64,000 nucleotides of DNA from an uncultured Oscillospiraceae bacterium (GTDB lineage Bacteria > Bacillota > Clostridia > Oscillospirales > Oscillospiraceae). The position numbers and the translations under genes were made by a program. Of the stretch, positions 25,343 through 32,949 are shown in pieces (positions within the stretch are counted from its first letter, which is position 1; every line of letters starts with the position of its first letter). The notes below the pieces were generated by a model that was not told the origin of the DNA, did no database searches, and saw only the letters and a list, made by a program, of their open reading frames with translations. Location: contig CANPVS010000003.1 of the NCBI GenBank assembly GCA_947581795.1, forward strand, positions 51,994-115,993. The letters are read 5' to 3'.

Positions 25343-26123
25343 GGGAGGCATCCTCCGCGGGGGCGTCCCCCGGCCGGACGGAAAAGGCCCGCATGTCGCC
25401 GGGGGAGACGCCGAAATGGCGCTTGAAATGGACGTAGAACCGGTTGGGCTGGCTGTAGCCCACCGTGTTGGCGATGACGGATATCTTCTCCGAGGTGCCG
25501 GTGATGAGCCGGGCGGCCCGCTCCATGCGGCAGGCGGTCACGTACTCGGAAAGCTTCATCCCCGTCTCCCGCAGGAAGACCTGGCCCAGGTACTTGCTGT
25601 TCATGTGCAGGGCCTCGGCGATGGCGGTAAGGGTGACGGGGGAGGCGTCCAGCCCGCCCCGGGCCATGAGGAGTATCTTGTTGGCAAGAGGCGACAGCTG
25701 GGCGGGGTCCACGCGCAGGATAAGGTCCACGTCCGGGGCCGCCTCGCCGCCGGTGCAGCCGGGCAGGGCCCGCTCCAGAAAGGCGCGCACCTCTCCCCCG
25801 TCCGGGGGCGCGAGGAGATAGTCCCGGGCCCCGGCCCGCATGGCCCGGAGGATGAGGGCGGGCTCTTCGCGGGGGGCCAGGACGCAGAAGGCGGTCCGCA
25901 GCCCCGCGGTCAGCAGCCGCCCGATGAGGTCGATGCCGGACCGGCCGCCCAGGTCCAGGGCCACCAGCGCCGCGTGGGGGCGCGTGTCCAGCGCCCGGTC
26001 CACGGCGGCGGCATAGCTGTCCGCCTCGGTCACGGTCTCAAAGCCATAGTCCCGCCAGGGCAGCAGCGCCCGCAGCCCGGCCCGGGCCTCGGCGCTGCTG
26101 TCCGCGATGAGCAGCCGGTACAT
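25320..26123 (-). CDS. AraC-type response regulator (YesN-like) with degenerate receiver
   Basis: 267 residues. N-terminal receiver-like domain with Asp57 in LVALDLGGRSGID; the acidic pair is reduced to LLIADSS and the conserved lysine is replaced (DYLLAPP instead of DYLLKP), so normal phosphorylation is doubtful. C-terminal AraC domain with two HTHs: LTAIAEALHMNSKYLGQVF and ISVIANTVGYSQPNRFYVHF. Likely activator of the glycan genes. No YesM-type kinase is in the window. The start codon shares one base with the beta-mannosidase stop (TGATG), which implies translational coupling. Confidence 0.85.
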   Translation of the reverse strand: MYRLLIADSSAEARAGLRALLPWRDYGFETVTEADSYAAAVDRALDTRPHAALVALDLGGRSGIDLIGRLLTAGLRTAFCVLAPREEPALILRAMRAGARDYLLAPPDGGEVRAFLERALPGCTGGEAAPDVDLILRVDPAQLSPLANKILLMARGGLDASPVTLTAIAEALHMNSKYLGQVFLRETGMKLSEYVTACRMERAARLITGTSEKISVIANTVGYSQPNRFYVHFKRHFGVSPGDMRAFSVRPGDAPAEDASHEVVPEL

Positions 26124-28519
26124 CAGCGCACGTCCCAGACGGACTTGACCGTCCAGCAGGCCTCCAGTTCCCCGGCGCTGTGCTCTGTCCGGGCCAGGAC
26201 CCGGTAGCTGCCGCCATTGGTCAGGGCGAAGCCGTTGTCGCTGAGCACGCAGTCAAAGTCGGTGAAATCCAGGGTGACGCCCCGGGCGAACACGTCCGAG
26301 GTAAGATCGATGGCCACGCCCTCGGCCGTGTCGGTGAACCGGGCGGTGATGTGGGGCTCGCGCCAGGCGAAGTGCTTGGGCGGGACCAGAAGCTCCGTCT
26401 GGCGCATGAGGAACGCGCCGGACGCGTCGAAAAAGTCCGCGTAGATATAGGTGTCGTAGGGGTCGTCGGCGTGGACGGGGCAGGAGAACACGTCCGGGGA
26501 GGACAGAGGCTCCGCCGCGGCGTCGAAGTCATGCTCCTCCAGCACGGTCATATCCCCCCGGCACAGCGCCAGATGCACGCGGCCCCGGAAGGGCTCGCGG
26601 GTCTCGTTGGCGATGTTCACGGTGAGCCTGTCCCCCTCCAGGAACAGGGCCATGGCCACCGGGGCGTAGAATTTCCGGGCGGCGTAGTGCAAAAGCTTAT
26701 ACCGGCCGTTGCTGTCCACGCTGGACCAGCTGGCCACCGGCCAGCAGTCGTTGAACTGCCAGTAGATGGAGCCCATGCACCGGCCCCGGCGGCGGCGGAA
26801 GTGCTCCACGCCGTACTTGATGGCGTCGGCCTGCAGAAGCTGGGAGGCGTAGACCAGACCCTCGAAGCTGGTGGGATAGAGGTAGGTGTCCGCCAGATAC
26901 CGCAGTATCTTCCCGTTGCCGCCCTTGCACTTCTGGTGGTTCTCCATGACCCGGGAGAAGCAGTTCATGTCCTCCTCGCCGCAGAAACCGCGGACGGTCT
27001 TCATGGAGGGGAAGCTCTCAAAGCCGTACTCGGAGCAGAAGCGGAAGTCCAGCTCCCGGTAGGAGGTGAAGGGCAGCCCGCCGTGCCACACGGCCCAGTA
27101 ATGGCTGTCGCCCCGGGCCGGGTCGCTGGTATTCCGGAACCCGCCGCCCGCCGAGGGGCTGGAGGGCCAGTAGAAGACCTGGGGGGCCACCTGCTCGCAC
27201 ATGTGGGGCAGCAGCCGCTCATAAAGGCGGATGTAGTCCTCCCGCACCAGCTGGCTCTCGCCCACGCCTTCCCACTCCAGCACGGCCACTTCCATCTCGT
27301 TGTTGCCGCACACCAGGCCCAGGGAGGCGCGGTGGCGCAGCCGGCGGAGGTTCTGCTCCGCCTCGGCCATGAAGTTGGCCTCGAACTCCGGCGTGAGGCG
27401 CACGTTGGCGCAGGCGATCATGAAGTCCAGCCAGACCAGGATGCCGTTTTCATCGCACAGGTCGAAGAAGTGGTCCGAGGGGTAGTACCCGCCGCCCCAG
27501 ACCCGCAGGCAGTTGAAGTTGGCGTCCAGGCACCAGGTCATCATCTCGTCCAGGCGCTCATCGGTCATGCGGCCCAGCAGGTTCTCCTGGGGCACGTAGT
27601 TGGCGCCCATGGCGAATATCTTGACGCCGTTGAGGACGAAGCAGAACTCGCTGCCCTTCCCGTCCGGGTCGGGCTGGGTGCTGACGGTGAGGGTCCGCAG
27701 GCCCAGGCGCTTGTGGTTCCGGCCGACGGTCTTCCCGTCCCTGACGAGCTCCACGTCCAGGTCGTAGAGGTATTGCTCCCCGTAGCCCCGGGCCCACCAG
27801 AGCTTGGGGCTTTCCACGGTGATAACGCCCCGGCCGTTTTCCAGTTTGACCCGCTTGCCGTCCAGGGCCGCGTAGACCTCGCATCCCGCGGCGTGGGCGG
27901 TGGCGACGGCCAGCTCCACGTCCACGGCCCCGTCCCGGTGGCGCTGGAGGATGTCCACGTCCGTGATGCGGTCCGTGTCGTAGCCCTCCAGGACGACGGG
28001 ACGCCAGATGCCCATGTCTGGCAGGGTGGGGCCCCAGTCCCAGCCGGACATGTACAGCGCCTTGCGCAGATGGGCCGCGCCGGGCAGGGTGTCCCCGTTG
28101 TTGGTGAAGAGGTAGTGGCGGGCGTTCTTCTCCCGGAAGTAGCGGGTGGGGGAGGAGAAATCCAGCCGCAGCTCGTTTCTGCCGGGGCGGAGCCGGTCCT
28201 TCACCTCATAGGTATAGGTCCGGTGCATGTTCTCCACCCGGTCCAGGAGCGCCCCGTTCAGGGTGATGGCGCACAGGGTGTCCAGCCCCTGGAAGGTGAG
28301 CTCCACGTAGTCCCGGGCCAGCAATTCGCCGTCCGCCTCAAATTCGGCGGTGAAGGCGCAGTCCCTGTCCGCCAGGGCGCCCAGGTCCCGCTCGTTGAGC
28401 CCGTAGAAGGGGTCGGGGATCTTTTTGTGGTCGTAGAGGACGCCGTAGAGGGTGCAGGGCGCCTGGCACGCCAGAGGCTCACAGCCCTCGTAGTGCATCA
28501 CCCAATCCTTGATGAACAT
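26123..28519 (-). CDS. GH2 beta-mannosidase
   Basis: 798 residues from the ATG at 28519 (AAGGAGGAGAACGGG upstream); a longer frame extends into the preceding gene and is rejected. Layout: sugar-binding jelly roll with YMSGWDWGPTLPDMGIWRPV, immunoglobulin-like domain, TIM barrel with LRVWGGGYYPSDHFFDLCDE, acid/base Glu in GLVCGNNEMEV, and nucleophile Glu in FCSEYGFESFPS; YWQFNDCWPVASW near the barrel end is characteristic of beta-mannosidases. It removes beta-linked mannose, such as the Man-beta-1,4-GlcNAc of the N-glycan core. No signal peptide. Lies 14 bp after the isomerase gene. Confidence 0.93.
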   Translation of the reverse strand: MFIKDWVMHYEGCEPLACQAPCTLYGVLYDHKKIPDPFYGLNERDLGALADRDCAFTAEFEADGELLARDYVELTFQGLDTLCAITLNGALLDRVENMHRTYTYEVKDRLRPGRNELRLDFSSPTRYFREKNARHYLFTNNGDTLPGAAHLRKALYMSGWDWGPTLPDMGIWRPVVLEGYDTDRITDVDILQRHRDGAVDVELAVATAHAAGCEVYAALDGKRVKLENGRGVITVESPKLWWARGYGEQYLYDLDVELVRDGKTVGRNHKRLGLRTLTVSTQPDPDGKGSEFCFVLNGVKIFAMGANYVPQENLLGRMTDERLDEMMTWCLDANFNCLRVWGGGYYPSDHFFDLCDENGILVWLDFMIACANVRLTPEFEANFMAEAEQNLRRLRHRASLGLVCGNNEMEVAVLEWEGVGESQLVREDYIRLYERLLPHMCEQVAPQVFYWPSSPSAGGGFRNTSDPARGDSHYWAVWHGGLPFTSYRELDFRFCSEYGFESFPSMKTVRGFCGEEDMNCFSRVMENHQKCKGGNGKILRYLADTYLYPTSFEGLVYASQLLQADAIKYGVEHFRRRRGRCMGSIYWQFNDCWPVASWSSVDSNGRYKLLHYAARKFYAPVAMALFLEGDRLTVNIANETREPFRGRVHLALCRGDMTVLEEHDFDAAAEPLSSPDVFSCPVHADDPYDTYIYADFFDASGAFLMRQTELLVPPKHFAWREPHITARFTDTAEGVAIDLTSDVFARGVTLDFTDFDCVLSDNGFALTNGGSYRVLARTEHSAGELEACWTVKSVWDVR

Positions 28520-28533
28520 CCCGTTCTCCTCCT

Positions 28534-29220
28534 TCACTTGGCCGCGGGGTACTCGTTGCACAGCAGCCGGTAGGGCGGCTCGTCCTCCTCGATGGCCGGG
28601 AAGCGGCCCACGGGGGGATTGAACCGGTTGTCGGTGTTGTCGTCGTTGCACTGGCTCACCTCGCCCAGCAGCACCGGCCCGGTGCCCGGCTCCACGGTGA
28701 AGTCGTGGTACATGTACTGCTGGATGTGGATGCTCTCGCCGGGGGTGAGGCGCACCTGGGTCCCGGCGGGGACGGTGTAGGTCCGGCCGTCCGTGTGGAC
28801 GGTCACGTCCGACTCATAGTCGATGCTCTCGTCGGGCAGGGAGTTATACACCCGGATGAGCACGTTGCCGCCGCCCCGGTTGATGATGTCCTCGGTCTTG
28901 TACCAGTGGAAGTGGTTGGGGGCGTACTGGCCCTCCTTCAGGTACAAAAGCTTCTCCGCGTACACCTTGGGGTACTTGTCCGCCATGGAGCGGTTCCCGT
29001 TGCGGATGGTGATGAGGGAAAAGCCCACCTTGTCGAAATCCCCCAGGCCGTAGTCGGTGATGTCCCAGCCCAGCATACAGTCCCGGACCTCGTCGTAGTC
29101 GTGGCCGATATGCTGCCACTGGTCGGGGGTGAAGTGGCAGAAGGGGGGCAGGTAGCACTTATACTTTTCGCACATGGCCTCCAGCTCTTTGAGGGCCCTG
29201 TTGATCTCCGAACGCTTCAT
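28534..29220 (-). CDS. D-lyxose/D-mannose ketol-isomerase
   Basis: 228 residues from the ATG at 29220 (AAAGGAG upstream). A cupin-type sugar isomerase: GQYAPNHFHWYKTEDIINRG supplies His, His and Glu metal ligands, GESIHIQQYMYHDF another His. Family members isomerise D-lyxose to D-xylulose and D-mannose to D-fructose with Mn. As first gene of an operon with beta-mannosidase it most likely converts the released mannose to fructose for entry to glycolysis. On the upstream side AGTATA (29260-29265) gives a TATACT -10 on the minus strand, without a strong -35. Confidence 0.88.
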   Translation of the reverse strand: MKRSEINRALKELEAMCEKYKCYLPPFCHFTPDQWQHIGHDYDEVRDCMLGWDITDYGLGDFDKVGFSLITIRNGNRSMADKYPKVYAEKLLYLKEGQYAPNHFHWYKTEDIINRGGGNVLIRVYNSLPDESIDYESDVTVHTDGRTYTVPAGTQVRLTPGESIHIQQYMYHDFTVEPGTGPVLLGEVSQCNDDNTDNRFNPPVGRFPAIEEDEPPYRLLCNEYPAAK

Positions 29221-29321
29221 GGCGCTTCTCCTTTCGGCGTATAAGATTCTTATGTGCTCAGTATAGCACACCGAAAACCATATTACCAGCCGGTGGGCGG
29301 GGCGTCACCGTCTCTTTTGGA

Positions 29322-29354
29322 ACAATAAAAACCGGGGCGCGGATGCGTCCCGGT
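29322..29354 (-). terminator. Terminator of the Cys-rich peptide operon
   Basis: On the minus strand ACCGGGACGC-atcc-GCGCCCCGGT followed by TTTTATTGTT; one mismatch in the stem. It lies 130 bp after the last peptide gene and before the isomerase promoter. Confidence 0.8.
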
Positions 29355-29416
29355 CTTGCAATATGTCCTTTTCCAGCTTCTTCTCGTTCCGTTTCTTTTC
29401 CTCGCTTATGGTGTGC

Positions 29417-29482
29417 GCCTACCTGCCCCGGTGTGAAAAATAGGAGCAGGTAGAGACGTTGCCCATCGTCTCGTATGCCTCC
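29417..29482 (-). pseudogene. Decayed tail of a fifth Cys-rich peptide gene
   Basis: Just after the last intact gene the minus strand reads KEAYETMGNVSTCSYFSHRG then stop, repeating the ending EAYEAMGNVSTCSYW of that gene. The repeated 44 bp (29439-29482 and 29510-29553) differ at one base. No leader or CxxC part remains, so this is a partial tandem duplication. Confidence 0.75.
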
Positions 29483-29483
29483 T

Positions 29484-29717
29484 TCACGTAAAGTGCCTTG
29501 TTGGTCTCCAATAGGAGCAGGTAGAGACGTTGCCCATCGCCTCGTATGCCTCCTCCAAATCGTCATGAAAGGGACAGTCCTTGCGATGTTTCAGGCAGTG
29601 TGAGCAATTATGCACCATAATATGTTCCCTGAACCGGTAGTACTCCTCCCGATTCTGGATCGTCCCGCCGGCGACGTCCTCCACGGTCTCGTCGGGCAGC
29701 TTCTTTTCGTCGGTCAT
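29484..29717 (-). CDS. Cys-rich small peptide with Gly-Gly leader, paralog A
   Basis: 77 residues from the ATG at 29717 (CTGGAGG upstream). Leader-like start MTDEKKLPDETVEDVAGG ends in the Val-Ala-Gly-Gly seen in double-glycine leaders of bacteriocins and some RiPPs, which C39 peptidase transporters cut. The rest has NCSHCLKHRKDCPFHDD (CxxC, six residues, Cys-Pro), AYEAMG, and a last Cys in TCSYW. The start overlaps the stop of paralog B (ATGA). Last gene of a four-gene operon. Function unknown: secreted antimicrobial or signalling peptide, RiPP precursor, or small zinc-binding protein are all open. Confidence 0.75.
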   Translation of the reverse strand: MTDEKKLPDETVEDVAGGTIQNREEYYRFREHIMVHNCSHCLKHRKDCPFHDDLEEAYEAMGNVSTCSYWRPTRHFT

Positions 29718-29977
29718 AGCGTGGGCCTCCAGTCGGCATCTGGATGCCAAGGATTTTTGGGACCGAAGTAAGCGGGGCAGGGCGCCCCGCCCAATTGCAC
29801 GAAGGCGATGTCGACGTTTCCATAGTAGGGACAGTTCTGTCTGTTGTTGCAGTGCAAACAGTTTCTGTTTATAAAATCATGATGATCCGTCGCTGCCTCA
29901 TTAGCAATATCCTGCTTTGTGCGTCCGCCCGCGACGTCCTCCACGGTCTCGTCGGGCAGCTTCTTTTCGTCGTTCAT
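29714..29977 (-). CDS. Cys-rich small peptide with Gly-Gly leader, paralog B
   Basis: 87 residues from the ATG at 29977, selected because GAGGTGA lies 6 bp upstream. The leader MNDEKKLPDETVEDVAGG is identical to that of paralog A but for one residue, while the rest diverges, the pattern expected of precursor families. Core: NRNCLHCNNRQNCPYYGN, AFVQLGG, then CPAYF and a Pro/Trp-containing tail ending DWRPTL. Four cysteines, spaced as in the other paralogs. It is translationally coupled to paralog A, and its own ribosome site overlaps the stop of paralog C. Confidence 0.75.
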   Translation of the reverse strand: MNDEKKLPDETVEDVAGGRTKQDIANEAATDHHDFINRNCLHCNNRQNCPYYGNVDIAFVQLGGAPCPAYFGPKNPWHPDADWRPTL

Positions 29978-29982
29978 TGGTG

Positions 29983-30186
29983 TCACCTCTTACTTGGGCA
30001 ATCCGCCCCGTTTAGTTGCATAAAAGCGTCAGTGGAGTTTTTGTAGGGGCACGACTGATCATCGTCCTGTTTCCCGGTACGAAGGCGACAATACCTGCAA
30101 TTGCGTCTCATAAACATGATTTCAGGCGTCTGTGGTGTCCGCTGCACGTTCCCGCCGGACACTCCCTTCACGGCTTCGTCGTTCAT
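29983..30186 (-). CDS. Cys-rich small peptide with Gly-Gly leader, paralog C
   Basis: 67 residues from the ATG at 30186 (GGAGGTGATGATC upstream; two earlier in-frame starts fall within the ribosome site). The leader is shortened to MNDEAVKGVSGG, missing the LPDET part, but keeps the Gly-Gly end. The core has RRNCRYCRLRTG, a spacer longer by four residues than in the relatives, SCPYKN, AFMQLNG and DCPSKR at the C-terminus. It is the most divergent member, lying five bases after paralog D and before paralog B. Confidence 0.72.
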   Translation of the reverse strand: MNDEAVKGVSGGNVQRTPQTPEIMFMRRNCRYCRLRTGKQDDDQSCPYKNSTDAFMQLNGADCPSKR

Positions 30187-30191
30187 GATCA

Positions 30192-30419
30192 TCACCTCCG
30201 CTGCCAGAGGTCGAAATACGGGCAGCAGAACCAGGAGTAGTTGCCGTCCAGCGCCTCGTATGCCGCCGCCATATCGTCATGAAAGGGACAGTTCTTGCCA
30301 GATTTCGTGCAGTTTACGCAATTATTATTCCGAAAGATCAGGCTAAATCTGTAGAAATCCTCCGTCCCGCCGGCGACGCCCTCCACGGTCTCGTCGGGCA
30401 GTCTTTTTTCGTTGTTCAT
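30192..30419 (-). CDS. Cys-rich small peptide with Gly-Gly leader, paralog D
   Basis: 75 residues; first gene of the array, with ribosome site GGAGGAGGAAC and its own promoter. Leader MNNEKRLPDETVEGVAGG; core NNNCVNCTKSGKNCPFHDD, AYEALDG and a CysCys pair in FCCPYF. Paralogs A and D share the CPFHDD block, so a His could join the cysteines as a metal ligand, whereas B and C have Tyr there. Like the others it is small, soluble in composition and without a membrane helix. Confidence 0.75.
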   Translation of the reverse strand: MNNEKRLPDETVEGVAGGTEDFYRFSLIFRNNNCVNCTKSGKNCPFHDDMAAAYEALDGNYSWFCCPYFDLWQRR

Positions 30420-30451
30420 GATGTTCCTCCTCCATAAAATATCATGGTTTC

Positions 30452-30480
30452 ATACTAGCGGAAGGCCGGGCGGCCGTCAA
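30452..30480 (-). promoter_or_regulatory. Sigma-A promoter of the Cys-rich peptide operon
   Basis: On the minus strand TTGACG (30480-30475), 17 bp, TAGTAT (30457-30452), about 33 bp before the first start codon. Near-consensus, so the operon is probably well expressed. Confidence 0.82.
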
Positions 30481-30559
30481 TATCTGTGTCCCGAATCGAC
30501 AAAATCACGACTCGAATTGCATCCGCCGCCCCTTTACAAGCGGTTTTTGGGCGCAGAAG

Positions 30560-30606
30560 ACCCCGGTCCGCGGCGCTCGTACACGCCGCCGGACCGGGGT
30601 CTTTTT
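30560..30606. terminator. Hairpin between spo0A and the peptide operon
   Basis: AGACCCCGGTCCG with CGGACCGGGGTCT as arms, enclosing GCGGC/GCCGC. On the plus strand it is followed by TTTTT, on the minus strand by TCTTCTG, so it may stop spo0A transcripts less efficiently. Confidence 0.65.
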
Positions 30607-30614
30607 ATATGCTT

Positions 30615-31406
30615 TTACGCCTGATTCGTCTTCCGCCCCAGGGTGAGGGAGTCGGCGATCATGGCGATGAATTCCGAATTGGTGGGCTTGCCCTTGATGT
30701 TGGAAACGGTGTACCCGAAGAACTTCTGCAATGTCTCCAGGTCGCCACGGTCCCAGGCCACCTCGATGGCGTGGCGGATGGCCCGTTCCACCCGGCTGGG
30801 GGTGGTGGCGAACTTCTTCGCCACGGCGGGGTAGAGGACCTTCGTCACGGCGTTGATCACGTCCATGTCGTTCACCGTGAGGATGATGGCCTCCCGCAGG
30901 TACTGGTAGCCCTTGATGTGGGCGGGCACGCCGATCTCATGGATGATCTCGGTGACTACGGCCTCCAGGCTGGGCTCCTTGGGCAGGGGCGCCATGGCCA
31001 CGCCCTGGCTGGCGGGCTGCCCGGTCCGCCGCCGGACGGCCGCCACCTGGCGGATGTGGGTGAGCAGGGCCGGCACGTCGCAGGGCTTGGGGATGAAGTA
31101 GTGAGCGCCCAGCTCCGAGCAGCTTCTCACCACCTTGTCATTGAAAAAGCCGGACAGGACGATGGCCGCCGGGGCATCCTCCCTGTCCTGCAGGGCCGCC
31201 AGAAGACCCATGCCGTCCAGATGGGTCAGCGTCAGGTCCGTGATGAGCACGTCCGGCTTCAGATCACCGATCATCGCCAGCGCCTCCTGCCCGTCCCCCG
31301 CGGCGCCCGCCGTCTGCAGGTCCTCCTCGGCATCGATCAACTCCGAGAGCATGCGCCGAAAGTCCTCGCTGGGGTCGGCAATGAGAACGCGCGTCTTGGT
31401 TTCCAT
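30615..31406 (-). CDS. spo0A: Sporulation master regulator Spo0A
   Basis: 263 residues. Receiver domain with acidic IADPSED, phospho-acceptor Asp57 in [14 protein letters not shown] and Lys in FIPKPCD; C-terminal Spo0A-specific domain with [26 protein letters not shown] and the recognition helix [18 protein letters not shown]. Phosphorylated Spo0A binds 0A boxes (TGTCGAA) and switches the cell to sporulation. The usual neighbour spoIVB is not in the window; instead the Cys-rich peptide operon follows. Presence of this gene implies a spore former. Confidence 0.97.
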   Translation of the reverse strand: METKTRVLIADPSEDFRRMLSELIDAEEDLQTAGAAGDGQEALAMIGDLKPDVLITDLTLTHLDGMGLLAALQDREDAPAAIVLSGFFNDKVVRSCSELGAHYFIPKPCDVPALLTHIRQVAAVRRRTGQPASQGVAMAPLPKEPSLEAVVTEIIHEIGVPAHIKGYQYLREAIILTVNDMDVINAVTKVLYPAVAKKFATTPSRVERAIRHAIEVAWDRGDLETLQKFFGYTVSNIKGKPTNSEFIAMIADSLTLGRKTNQA

Positions 31407-31479
31407 TGTTTTTACCTCCCTTTTTGAGTTTAAGCTCGCTTTTCTCTCTCTCTGCGCGGCTGGTTGTACCAGCTTTTAC

Positions 31480-31508
31480 AATTTACCATAACACAACTCC
31501 ATTTGCAA
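31480..31508 (-). promoter_or_regulatory. Promoter of spo0A with possible 0A-box-like sites upstream
   Basis: Minus strand TTGCAA (31508-31503), 17 bp, TAAATT (31485-31480), about 74 bp before the ATG. Upstream on the minus strand lie AGTCGAA, TGTCAAA and TGTCAAC (31575-31538), each one mismatch from the 0A box TGTCGAA, which would allow self-regulation. Confidence 0.6.
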
Positions 31509-31634
31509 CAGAAAAGCTGTAAAACAGGACTATTTTTTGTTGACATAATTTGACACCATTCAACATTTTTCGACTTTGTGGTATGGAATGGGCCTGCCGG
31601 TAAACACGCGTTACCGGCAGGCCCGATCCTATTC

Positions 31635-31740
31635 GGCCCCCTCTGACGAGGGGGCTGTCGGCGGAGCCGACTGGGGGAGAGAAATAGTCTGTCTCTCCCT
31701 CCGTCCGCCTTCGGCGGCCACCTCCCTCGTCAGAGGGAGG
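31635..31740 (+). repeat. Palindromic intergenic repeat, copy 6
   Basis: Same family as the copies at 454-6208, with inner arm CGTCCGCCTTCGGCGGCC. It lies between the truncated MocR gene and spo0A and is followed by a half copy. Confidence 0.9.
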
Positions 31741-31763
31741 TTAAGCGGTAGAGAATCCAAATA

Positions 31764-31785
31764 GGCCCCCTCAGACGAGGGGGCC
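31764..31785 (+). repeat. Half copy of the palindromic repeat at the end of the truncated MocR gene
   Basis: GGCCCCCTC-agac-GAGGGGGCC, the left hairpin only. It begins seven bases beyond the stop codon of the MocR-like gene. Confidence 0.8.
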
Positions 31786-31792
31786 GGATATG

Positions 31793-32878
31793 TCAGTCGC
31801 TATTCTGTTTCCGGCGGCGGACGCGGCTCAGGTGGCGCTCAAAATGGCCTTCGTCCAGAAACGCCGCCAGGGCGTACTGCTCCAGCACCGGCACGGAGCA
31901 GGAGTACATCCCCACCCGCTCCCGGTAGAGGGGAAGCAGCGCCGGCGGCAGGATCATATACCCCATGCGCATGGAGGGGGCCAGGCTCCGGGAGAAGGTG
32001 TTCAGGTAGATGACCGCGCCCCCCTTGTCCATGGAGTACAGGCTCTCCAAGGGCTTTCCCGGCATGAAGAACTCGCTGTCAAAGTCGTCCTCCACGATGT
32101 ACCGCCCCGGCCGGGCCCCGGCCCACTGGAGGTACTCGTACCGCTTGGGGGCGGGGGCGGTGACGCCGGTGGGCCAGCTGTGGAAGGGGGTGACGTGCAG
32201 CACGTCCGCCTCCGCCTTGGCCAGGGCCGGGCTCTCGATGCCCGCGGGGCCCAGGGCAAGCTTTTCCACCCTTGCCCCCGCGCCCCGGTAGACCGCCTCG
32301 ATCTGGCCGTAGGAGGGGTCCTCGATGGCGTAGACCCGGTCCGGCCCCAGCATGCGGACCACGTACTCGTAAAGCTGCTCCGAGCCGGAGCCCACCACGA
32401 TCTGCTCCGGCTGGGCGTGCATGCCCCGGTAGCGCAGCAGATACCGGGCGATGGCGTTTCGCAGCACGGCGCAGCCCTCGTTGGGGGACCGGTCCGCCAG
32501 CCGCTGGCCCTGCTCGGATATGACCTTCCGCAGCGTTTTGGACCACAGGGAGTAGGGGAAGTCCTCCCGGCCGGGGCCGGGCGCCTCCTCCGGAAGCAGC
32601 CGCAGGGGCTCCGCGTGGTCGGGAGCCGCGGGGGCCGTGAGCCCCACGGCCAGCACGTAATAGCCGCTCCGCTCCCGGGCCGTGATATAGCCCTCGTCCG
32701 CCAGGACCCGGTAGGCCCCGTCCACCGTCACGGTGCTGACGCCCAGATGCTCCGCCAGGGCCCGCCGGGAGGGAAGTTTCTCCCCCGGCGTCAGAGCGCC
32801 GGCGGCGATGTCGTCCCGGATGGCCCGGTACAGGGCGTAATACTTGGGCCCCGGGCCGGTGAGGTCGTATGTGAGCAT
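31793..32878 (-). CDS. MocR/GntR-type regulator with aminotransferase-like domain, C-terminally truncated
   Basis: 361 residues from the ATG at 32878 (TGGAGG upstream). Winged-helix HTH at 10-75 (LPSRRALAEHLGVSTVTVDG) then a class I aminotransferase fold (VVGSGSEQLYEYVVRMLG, YIVEDDFDSEFF). Full MocR proteins are about 460-480 residues; this ends after FERHLSRVRRRKQ, so roughly the last 90-100 residues are missing, exactly where a half repeat begins. The segment that normally holds the PLP lysine reads NTFSRSLAPSMRMGY, with Arg. Either a pseudogene or a regulator altered by repeat insertion. Repeats and spo0A lie downstream. Confidence 0.75.
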   Translation of the reverse strand: MLTYDLTGPGPKYYALYRAIRDDIAAGALTPGEKLPSRRALAEHLGVSTVTVDGAYRVLADEGYITARERSGYYVLAVGLTAPAAPDHAEPLRLLPEEAPGPGREDFPYSLWSKTLRKVISEQGQRLADRSPNEGCAVLRNAIARYLLRYRGMHAQPEQIVVGSGSEQLYEYVVRMLGPDRVYAIEDPSYGQIEAVYRGAGARVEKLALGPAGIESPALAKAEADVLHVTPFHSWPTGVTAPAPKRYEYLQWAGARPGRYIVEDDFDSEFFMPGKPLESLYSMDKGGAVIYLNTFSRSLAPSMRMGYMILPPALLPLYRERVGMYSCSVPVLEQYALAAFLDEGHFERHLSRVRRRKQNSD

Positions 32879-32949
32879 GGCGCGCCTCCACAGGTTTTTG
32901 CCCAGTTTACCACGTTTCCGGGGAAATATCCACCTTTCGCCCGGCGTGT

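Noticed and set aside
26180..28573. 797-codon plus-strand open frame opposite the beta-mannosidase gene
   Set aside because: GC-driven antisense shadow; the GH2 motifs are on the minus strand.
29322..29480. Reading 29258-29566 as a further full peptide gene
   Set aside because: The frame lacks a leader and Cys-rich core; only a duplicated tail is present.
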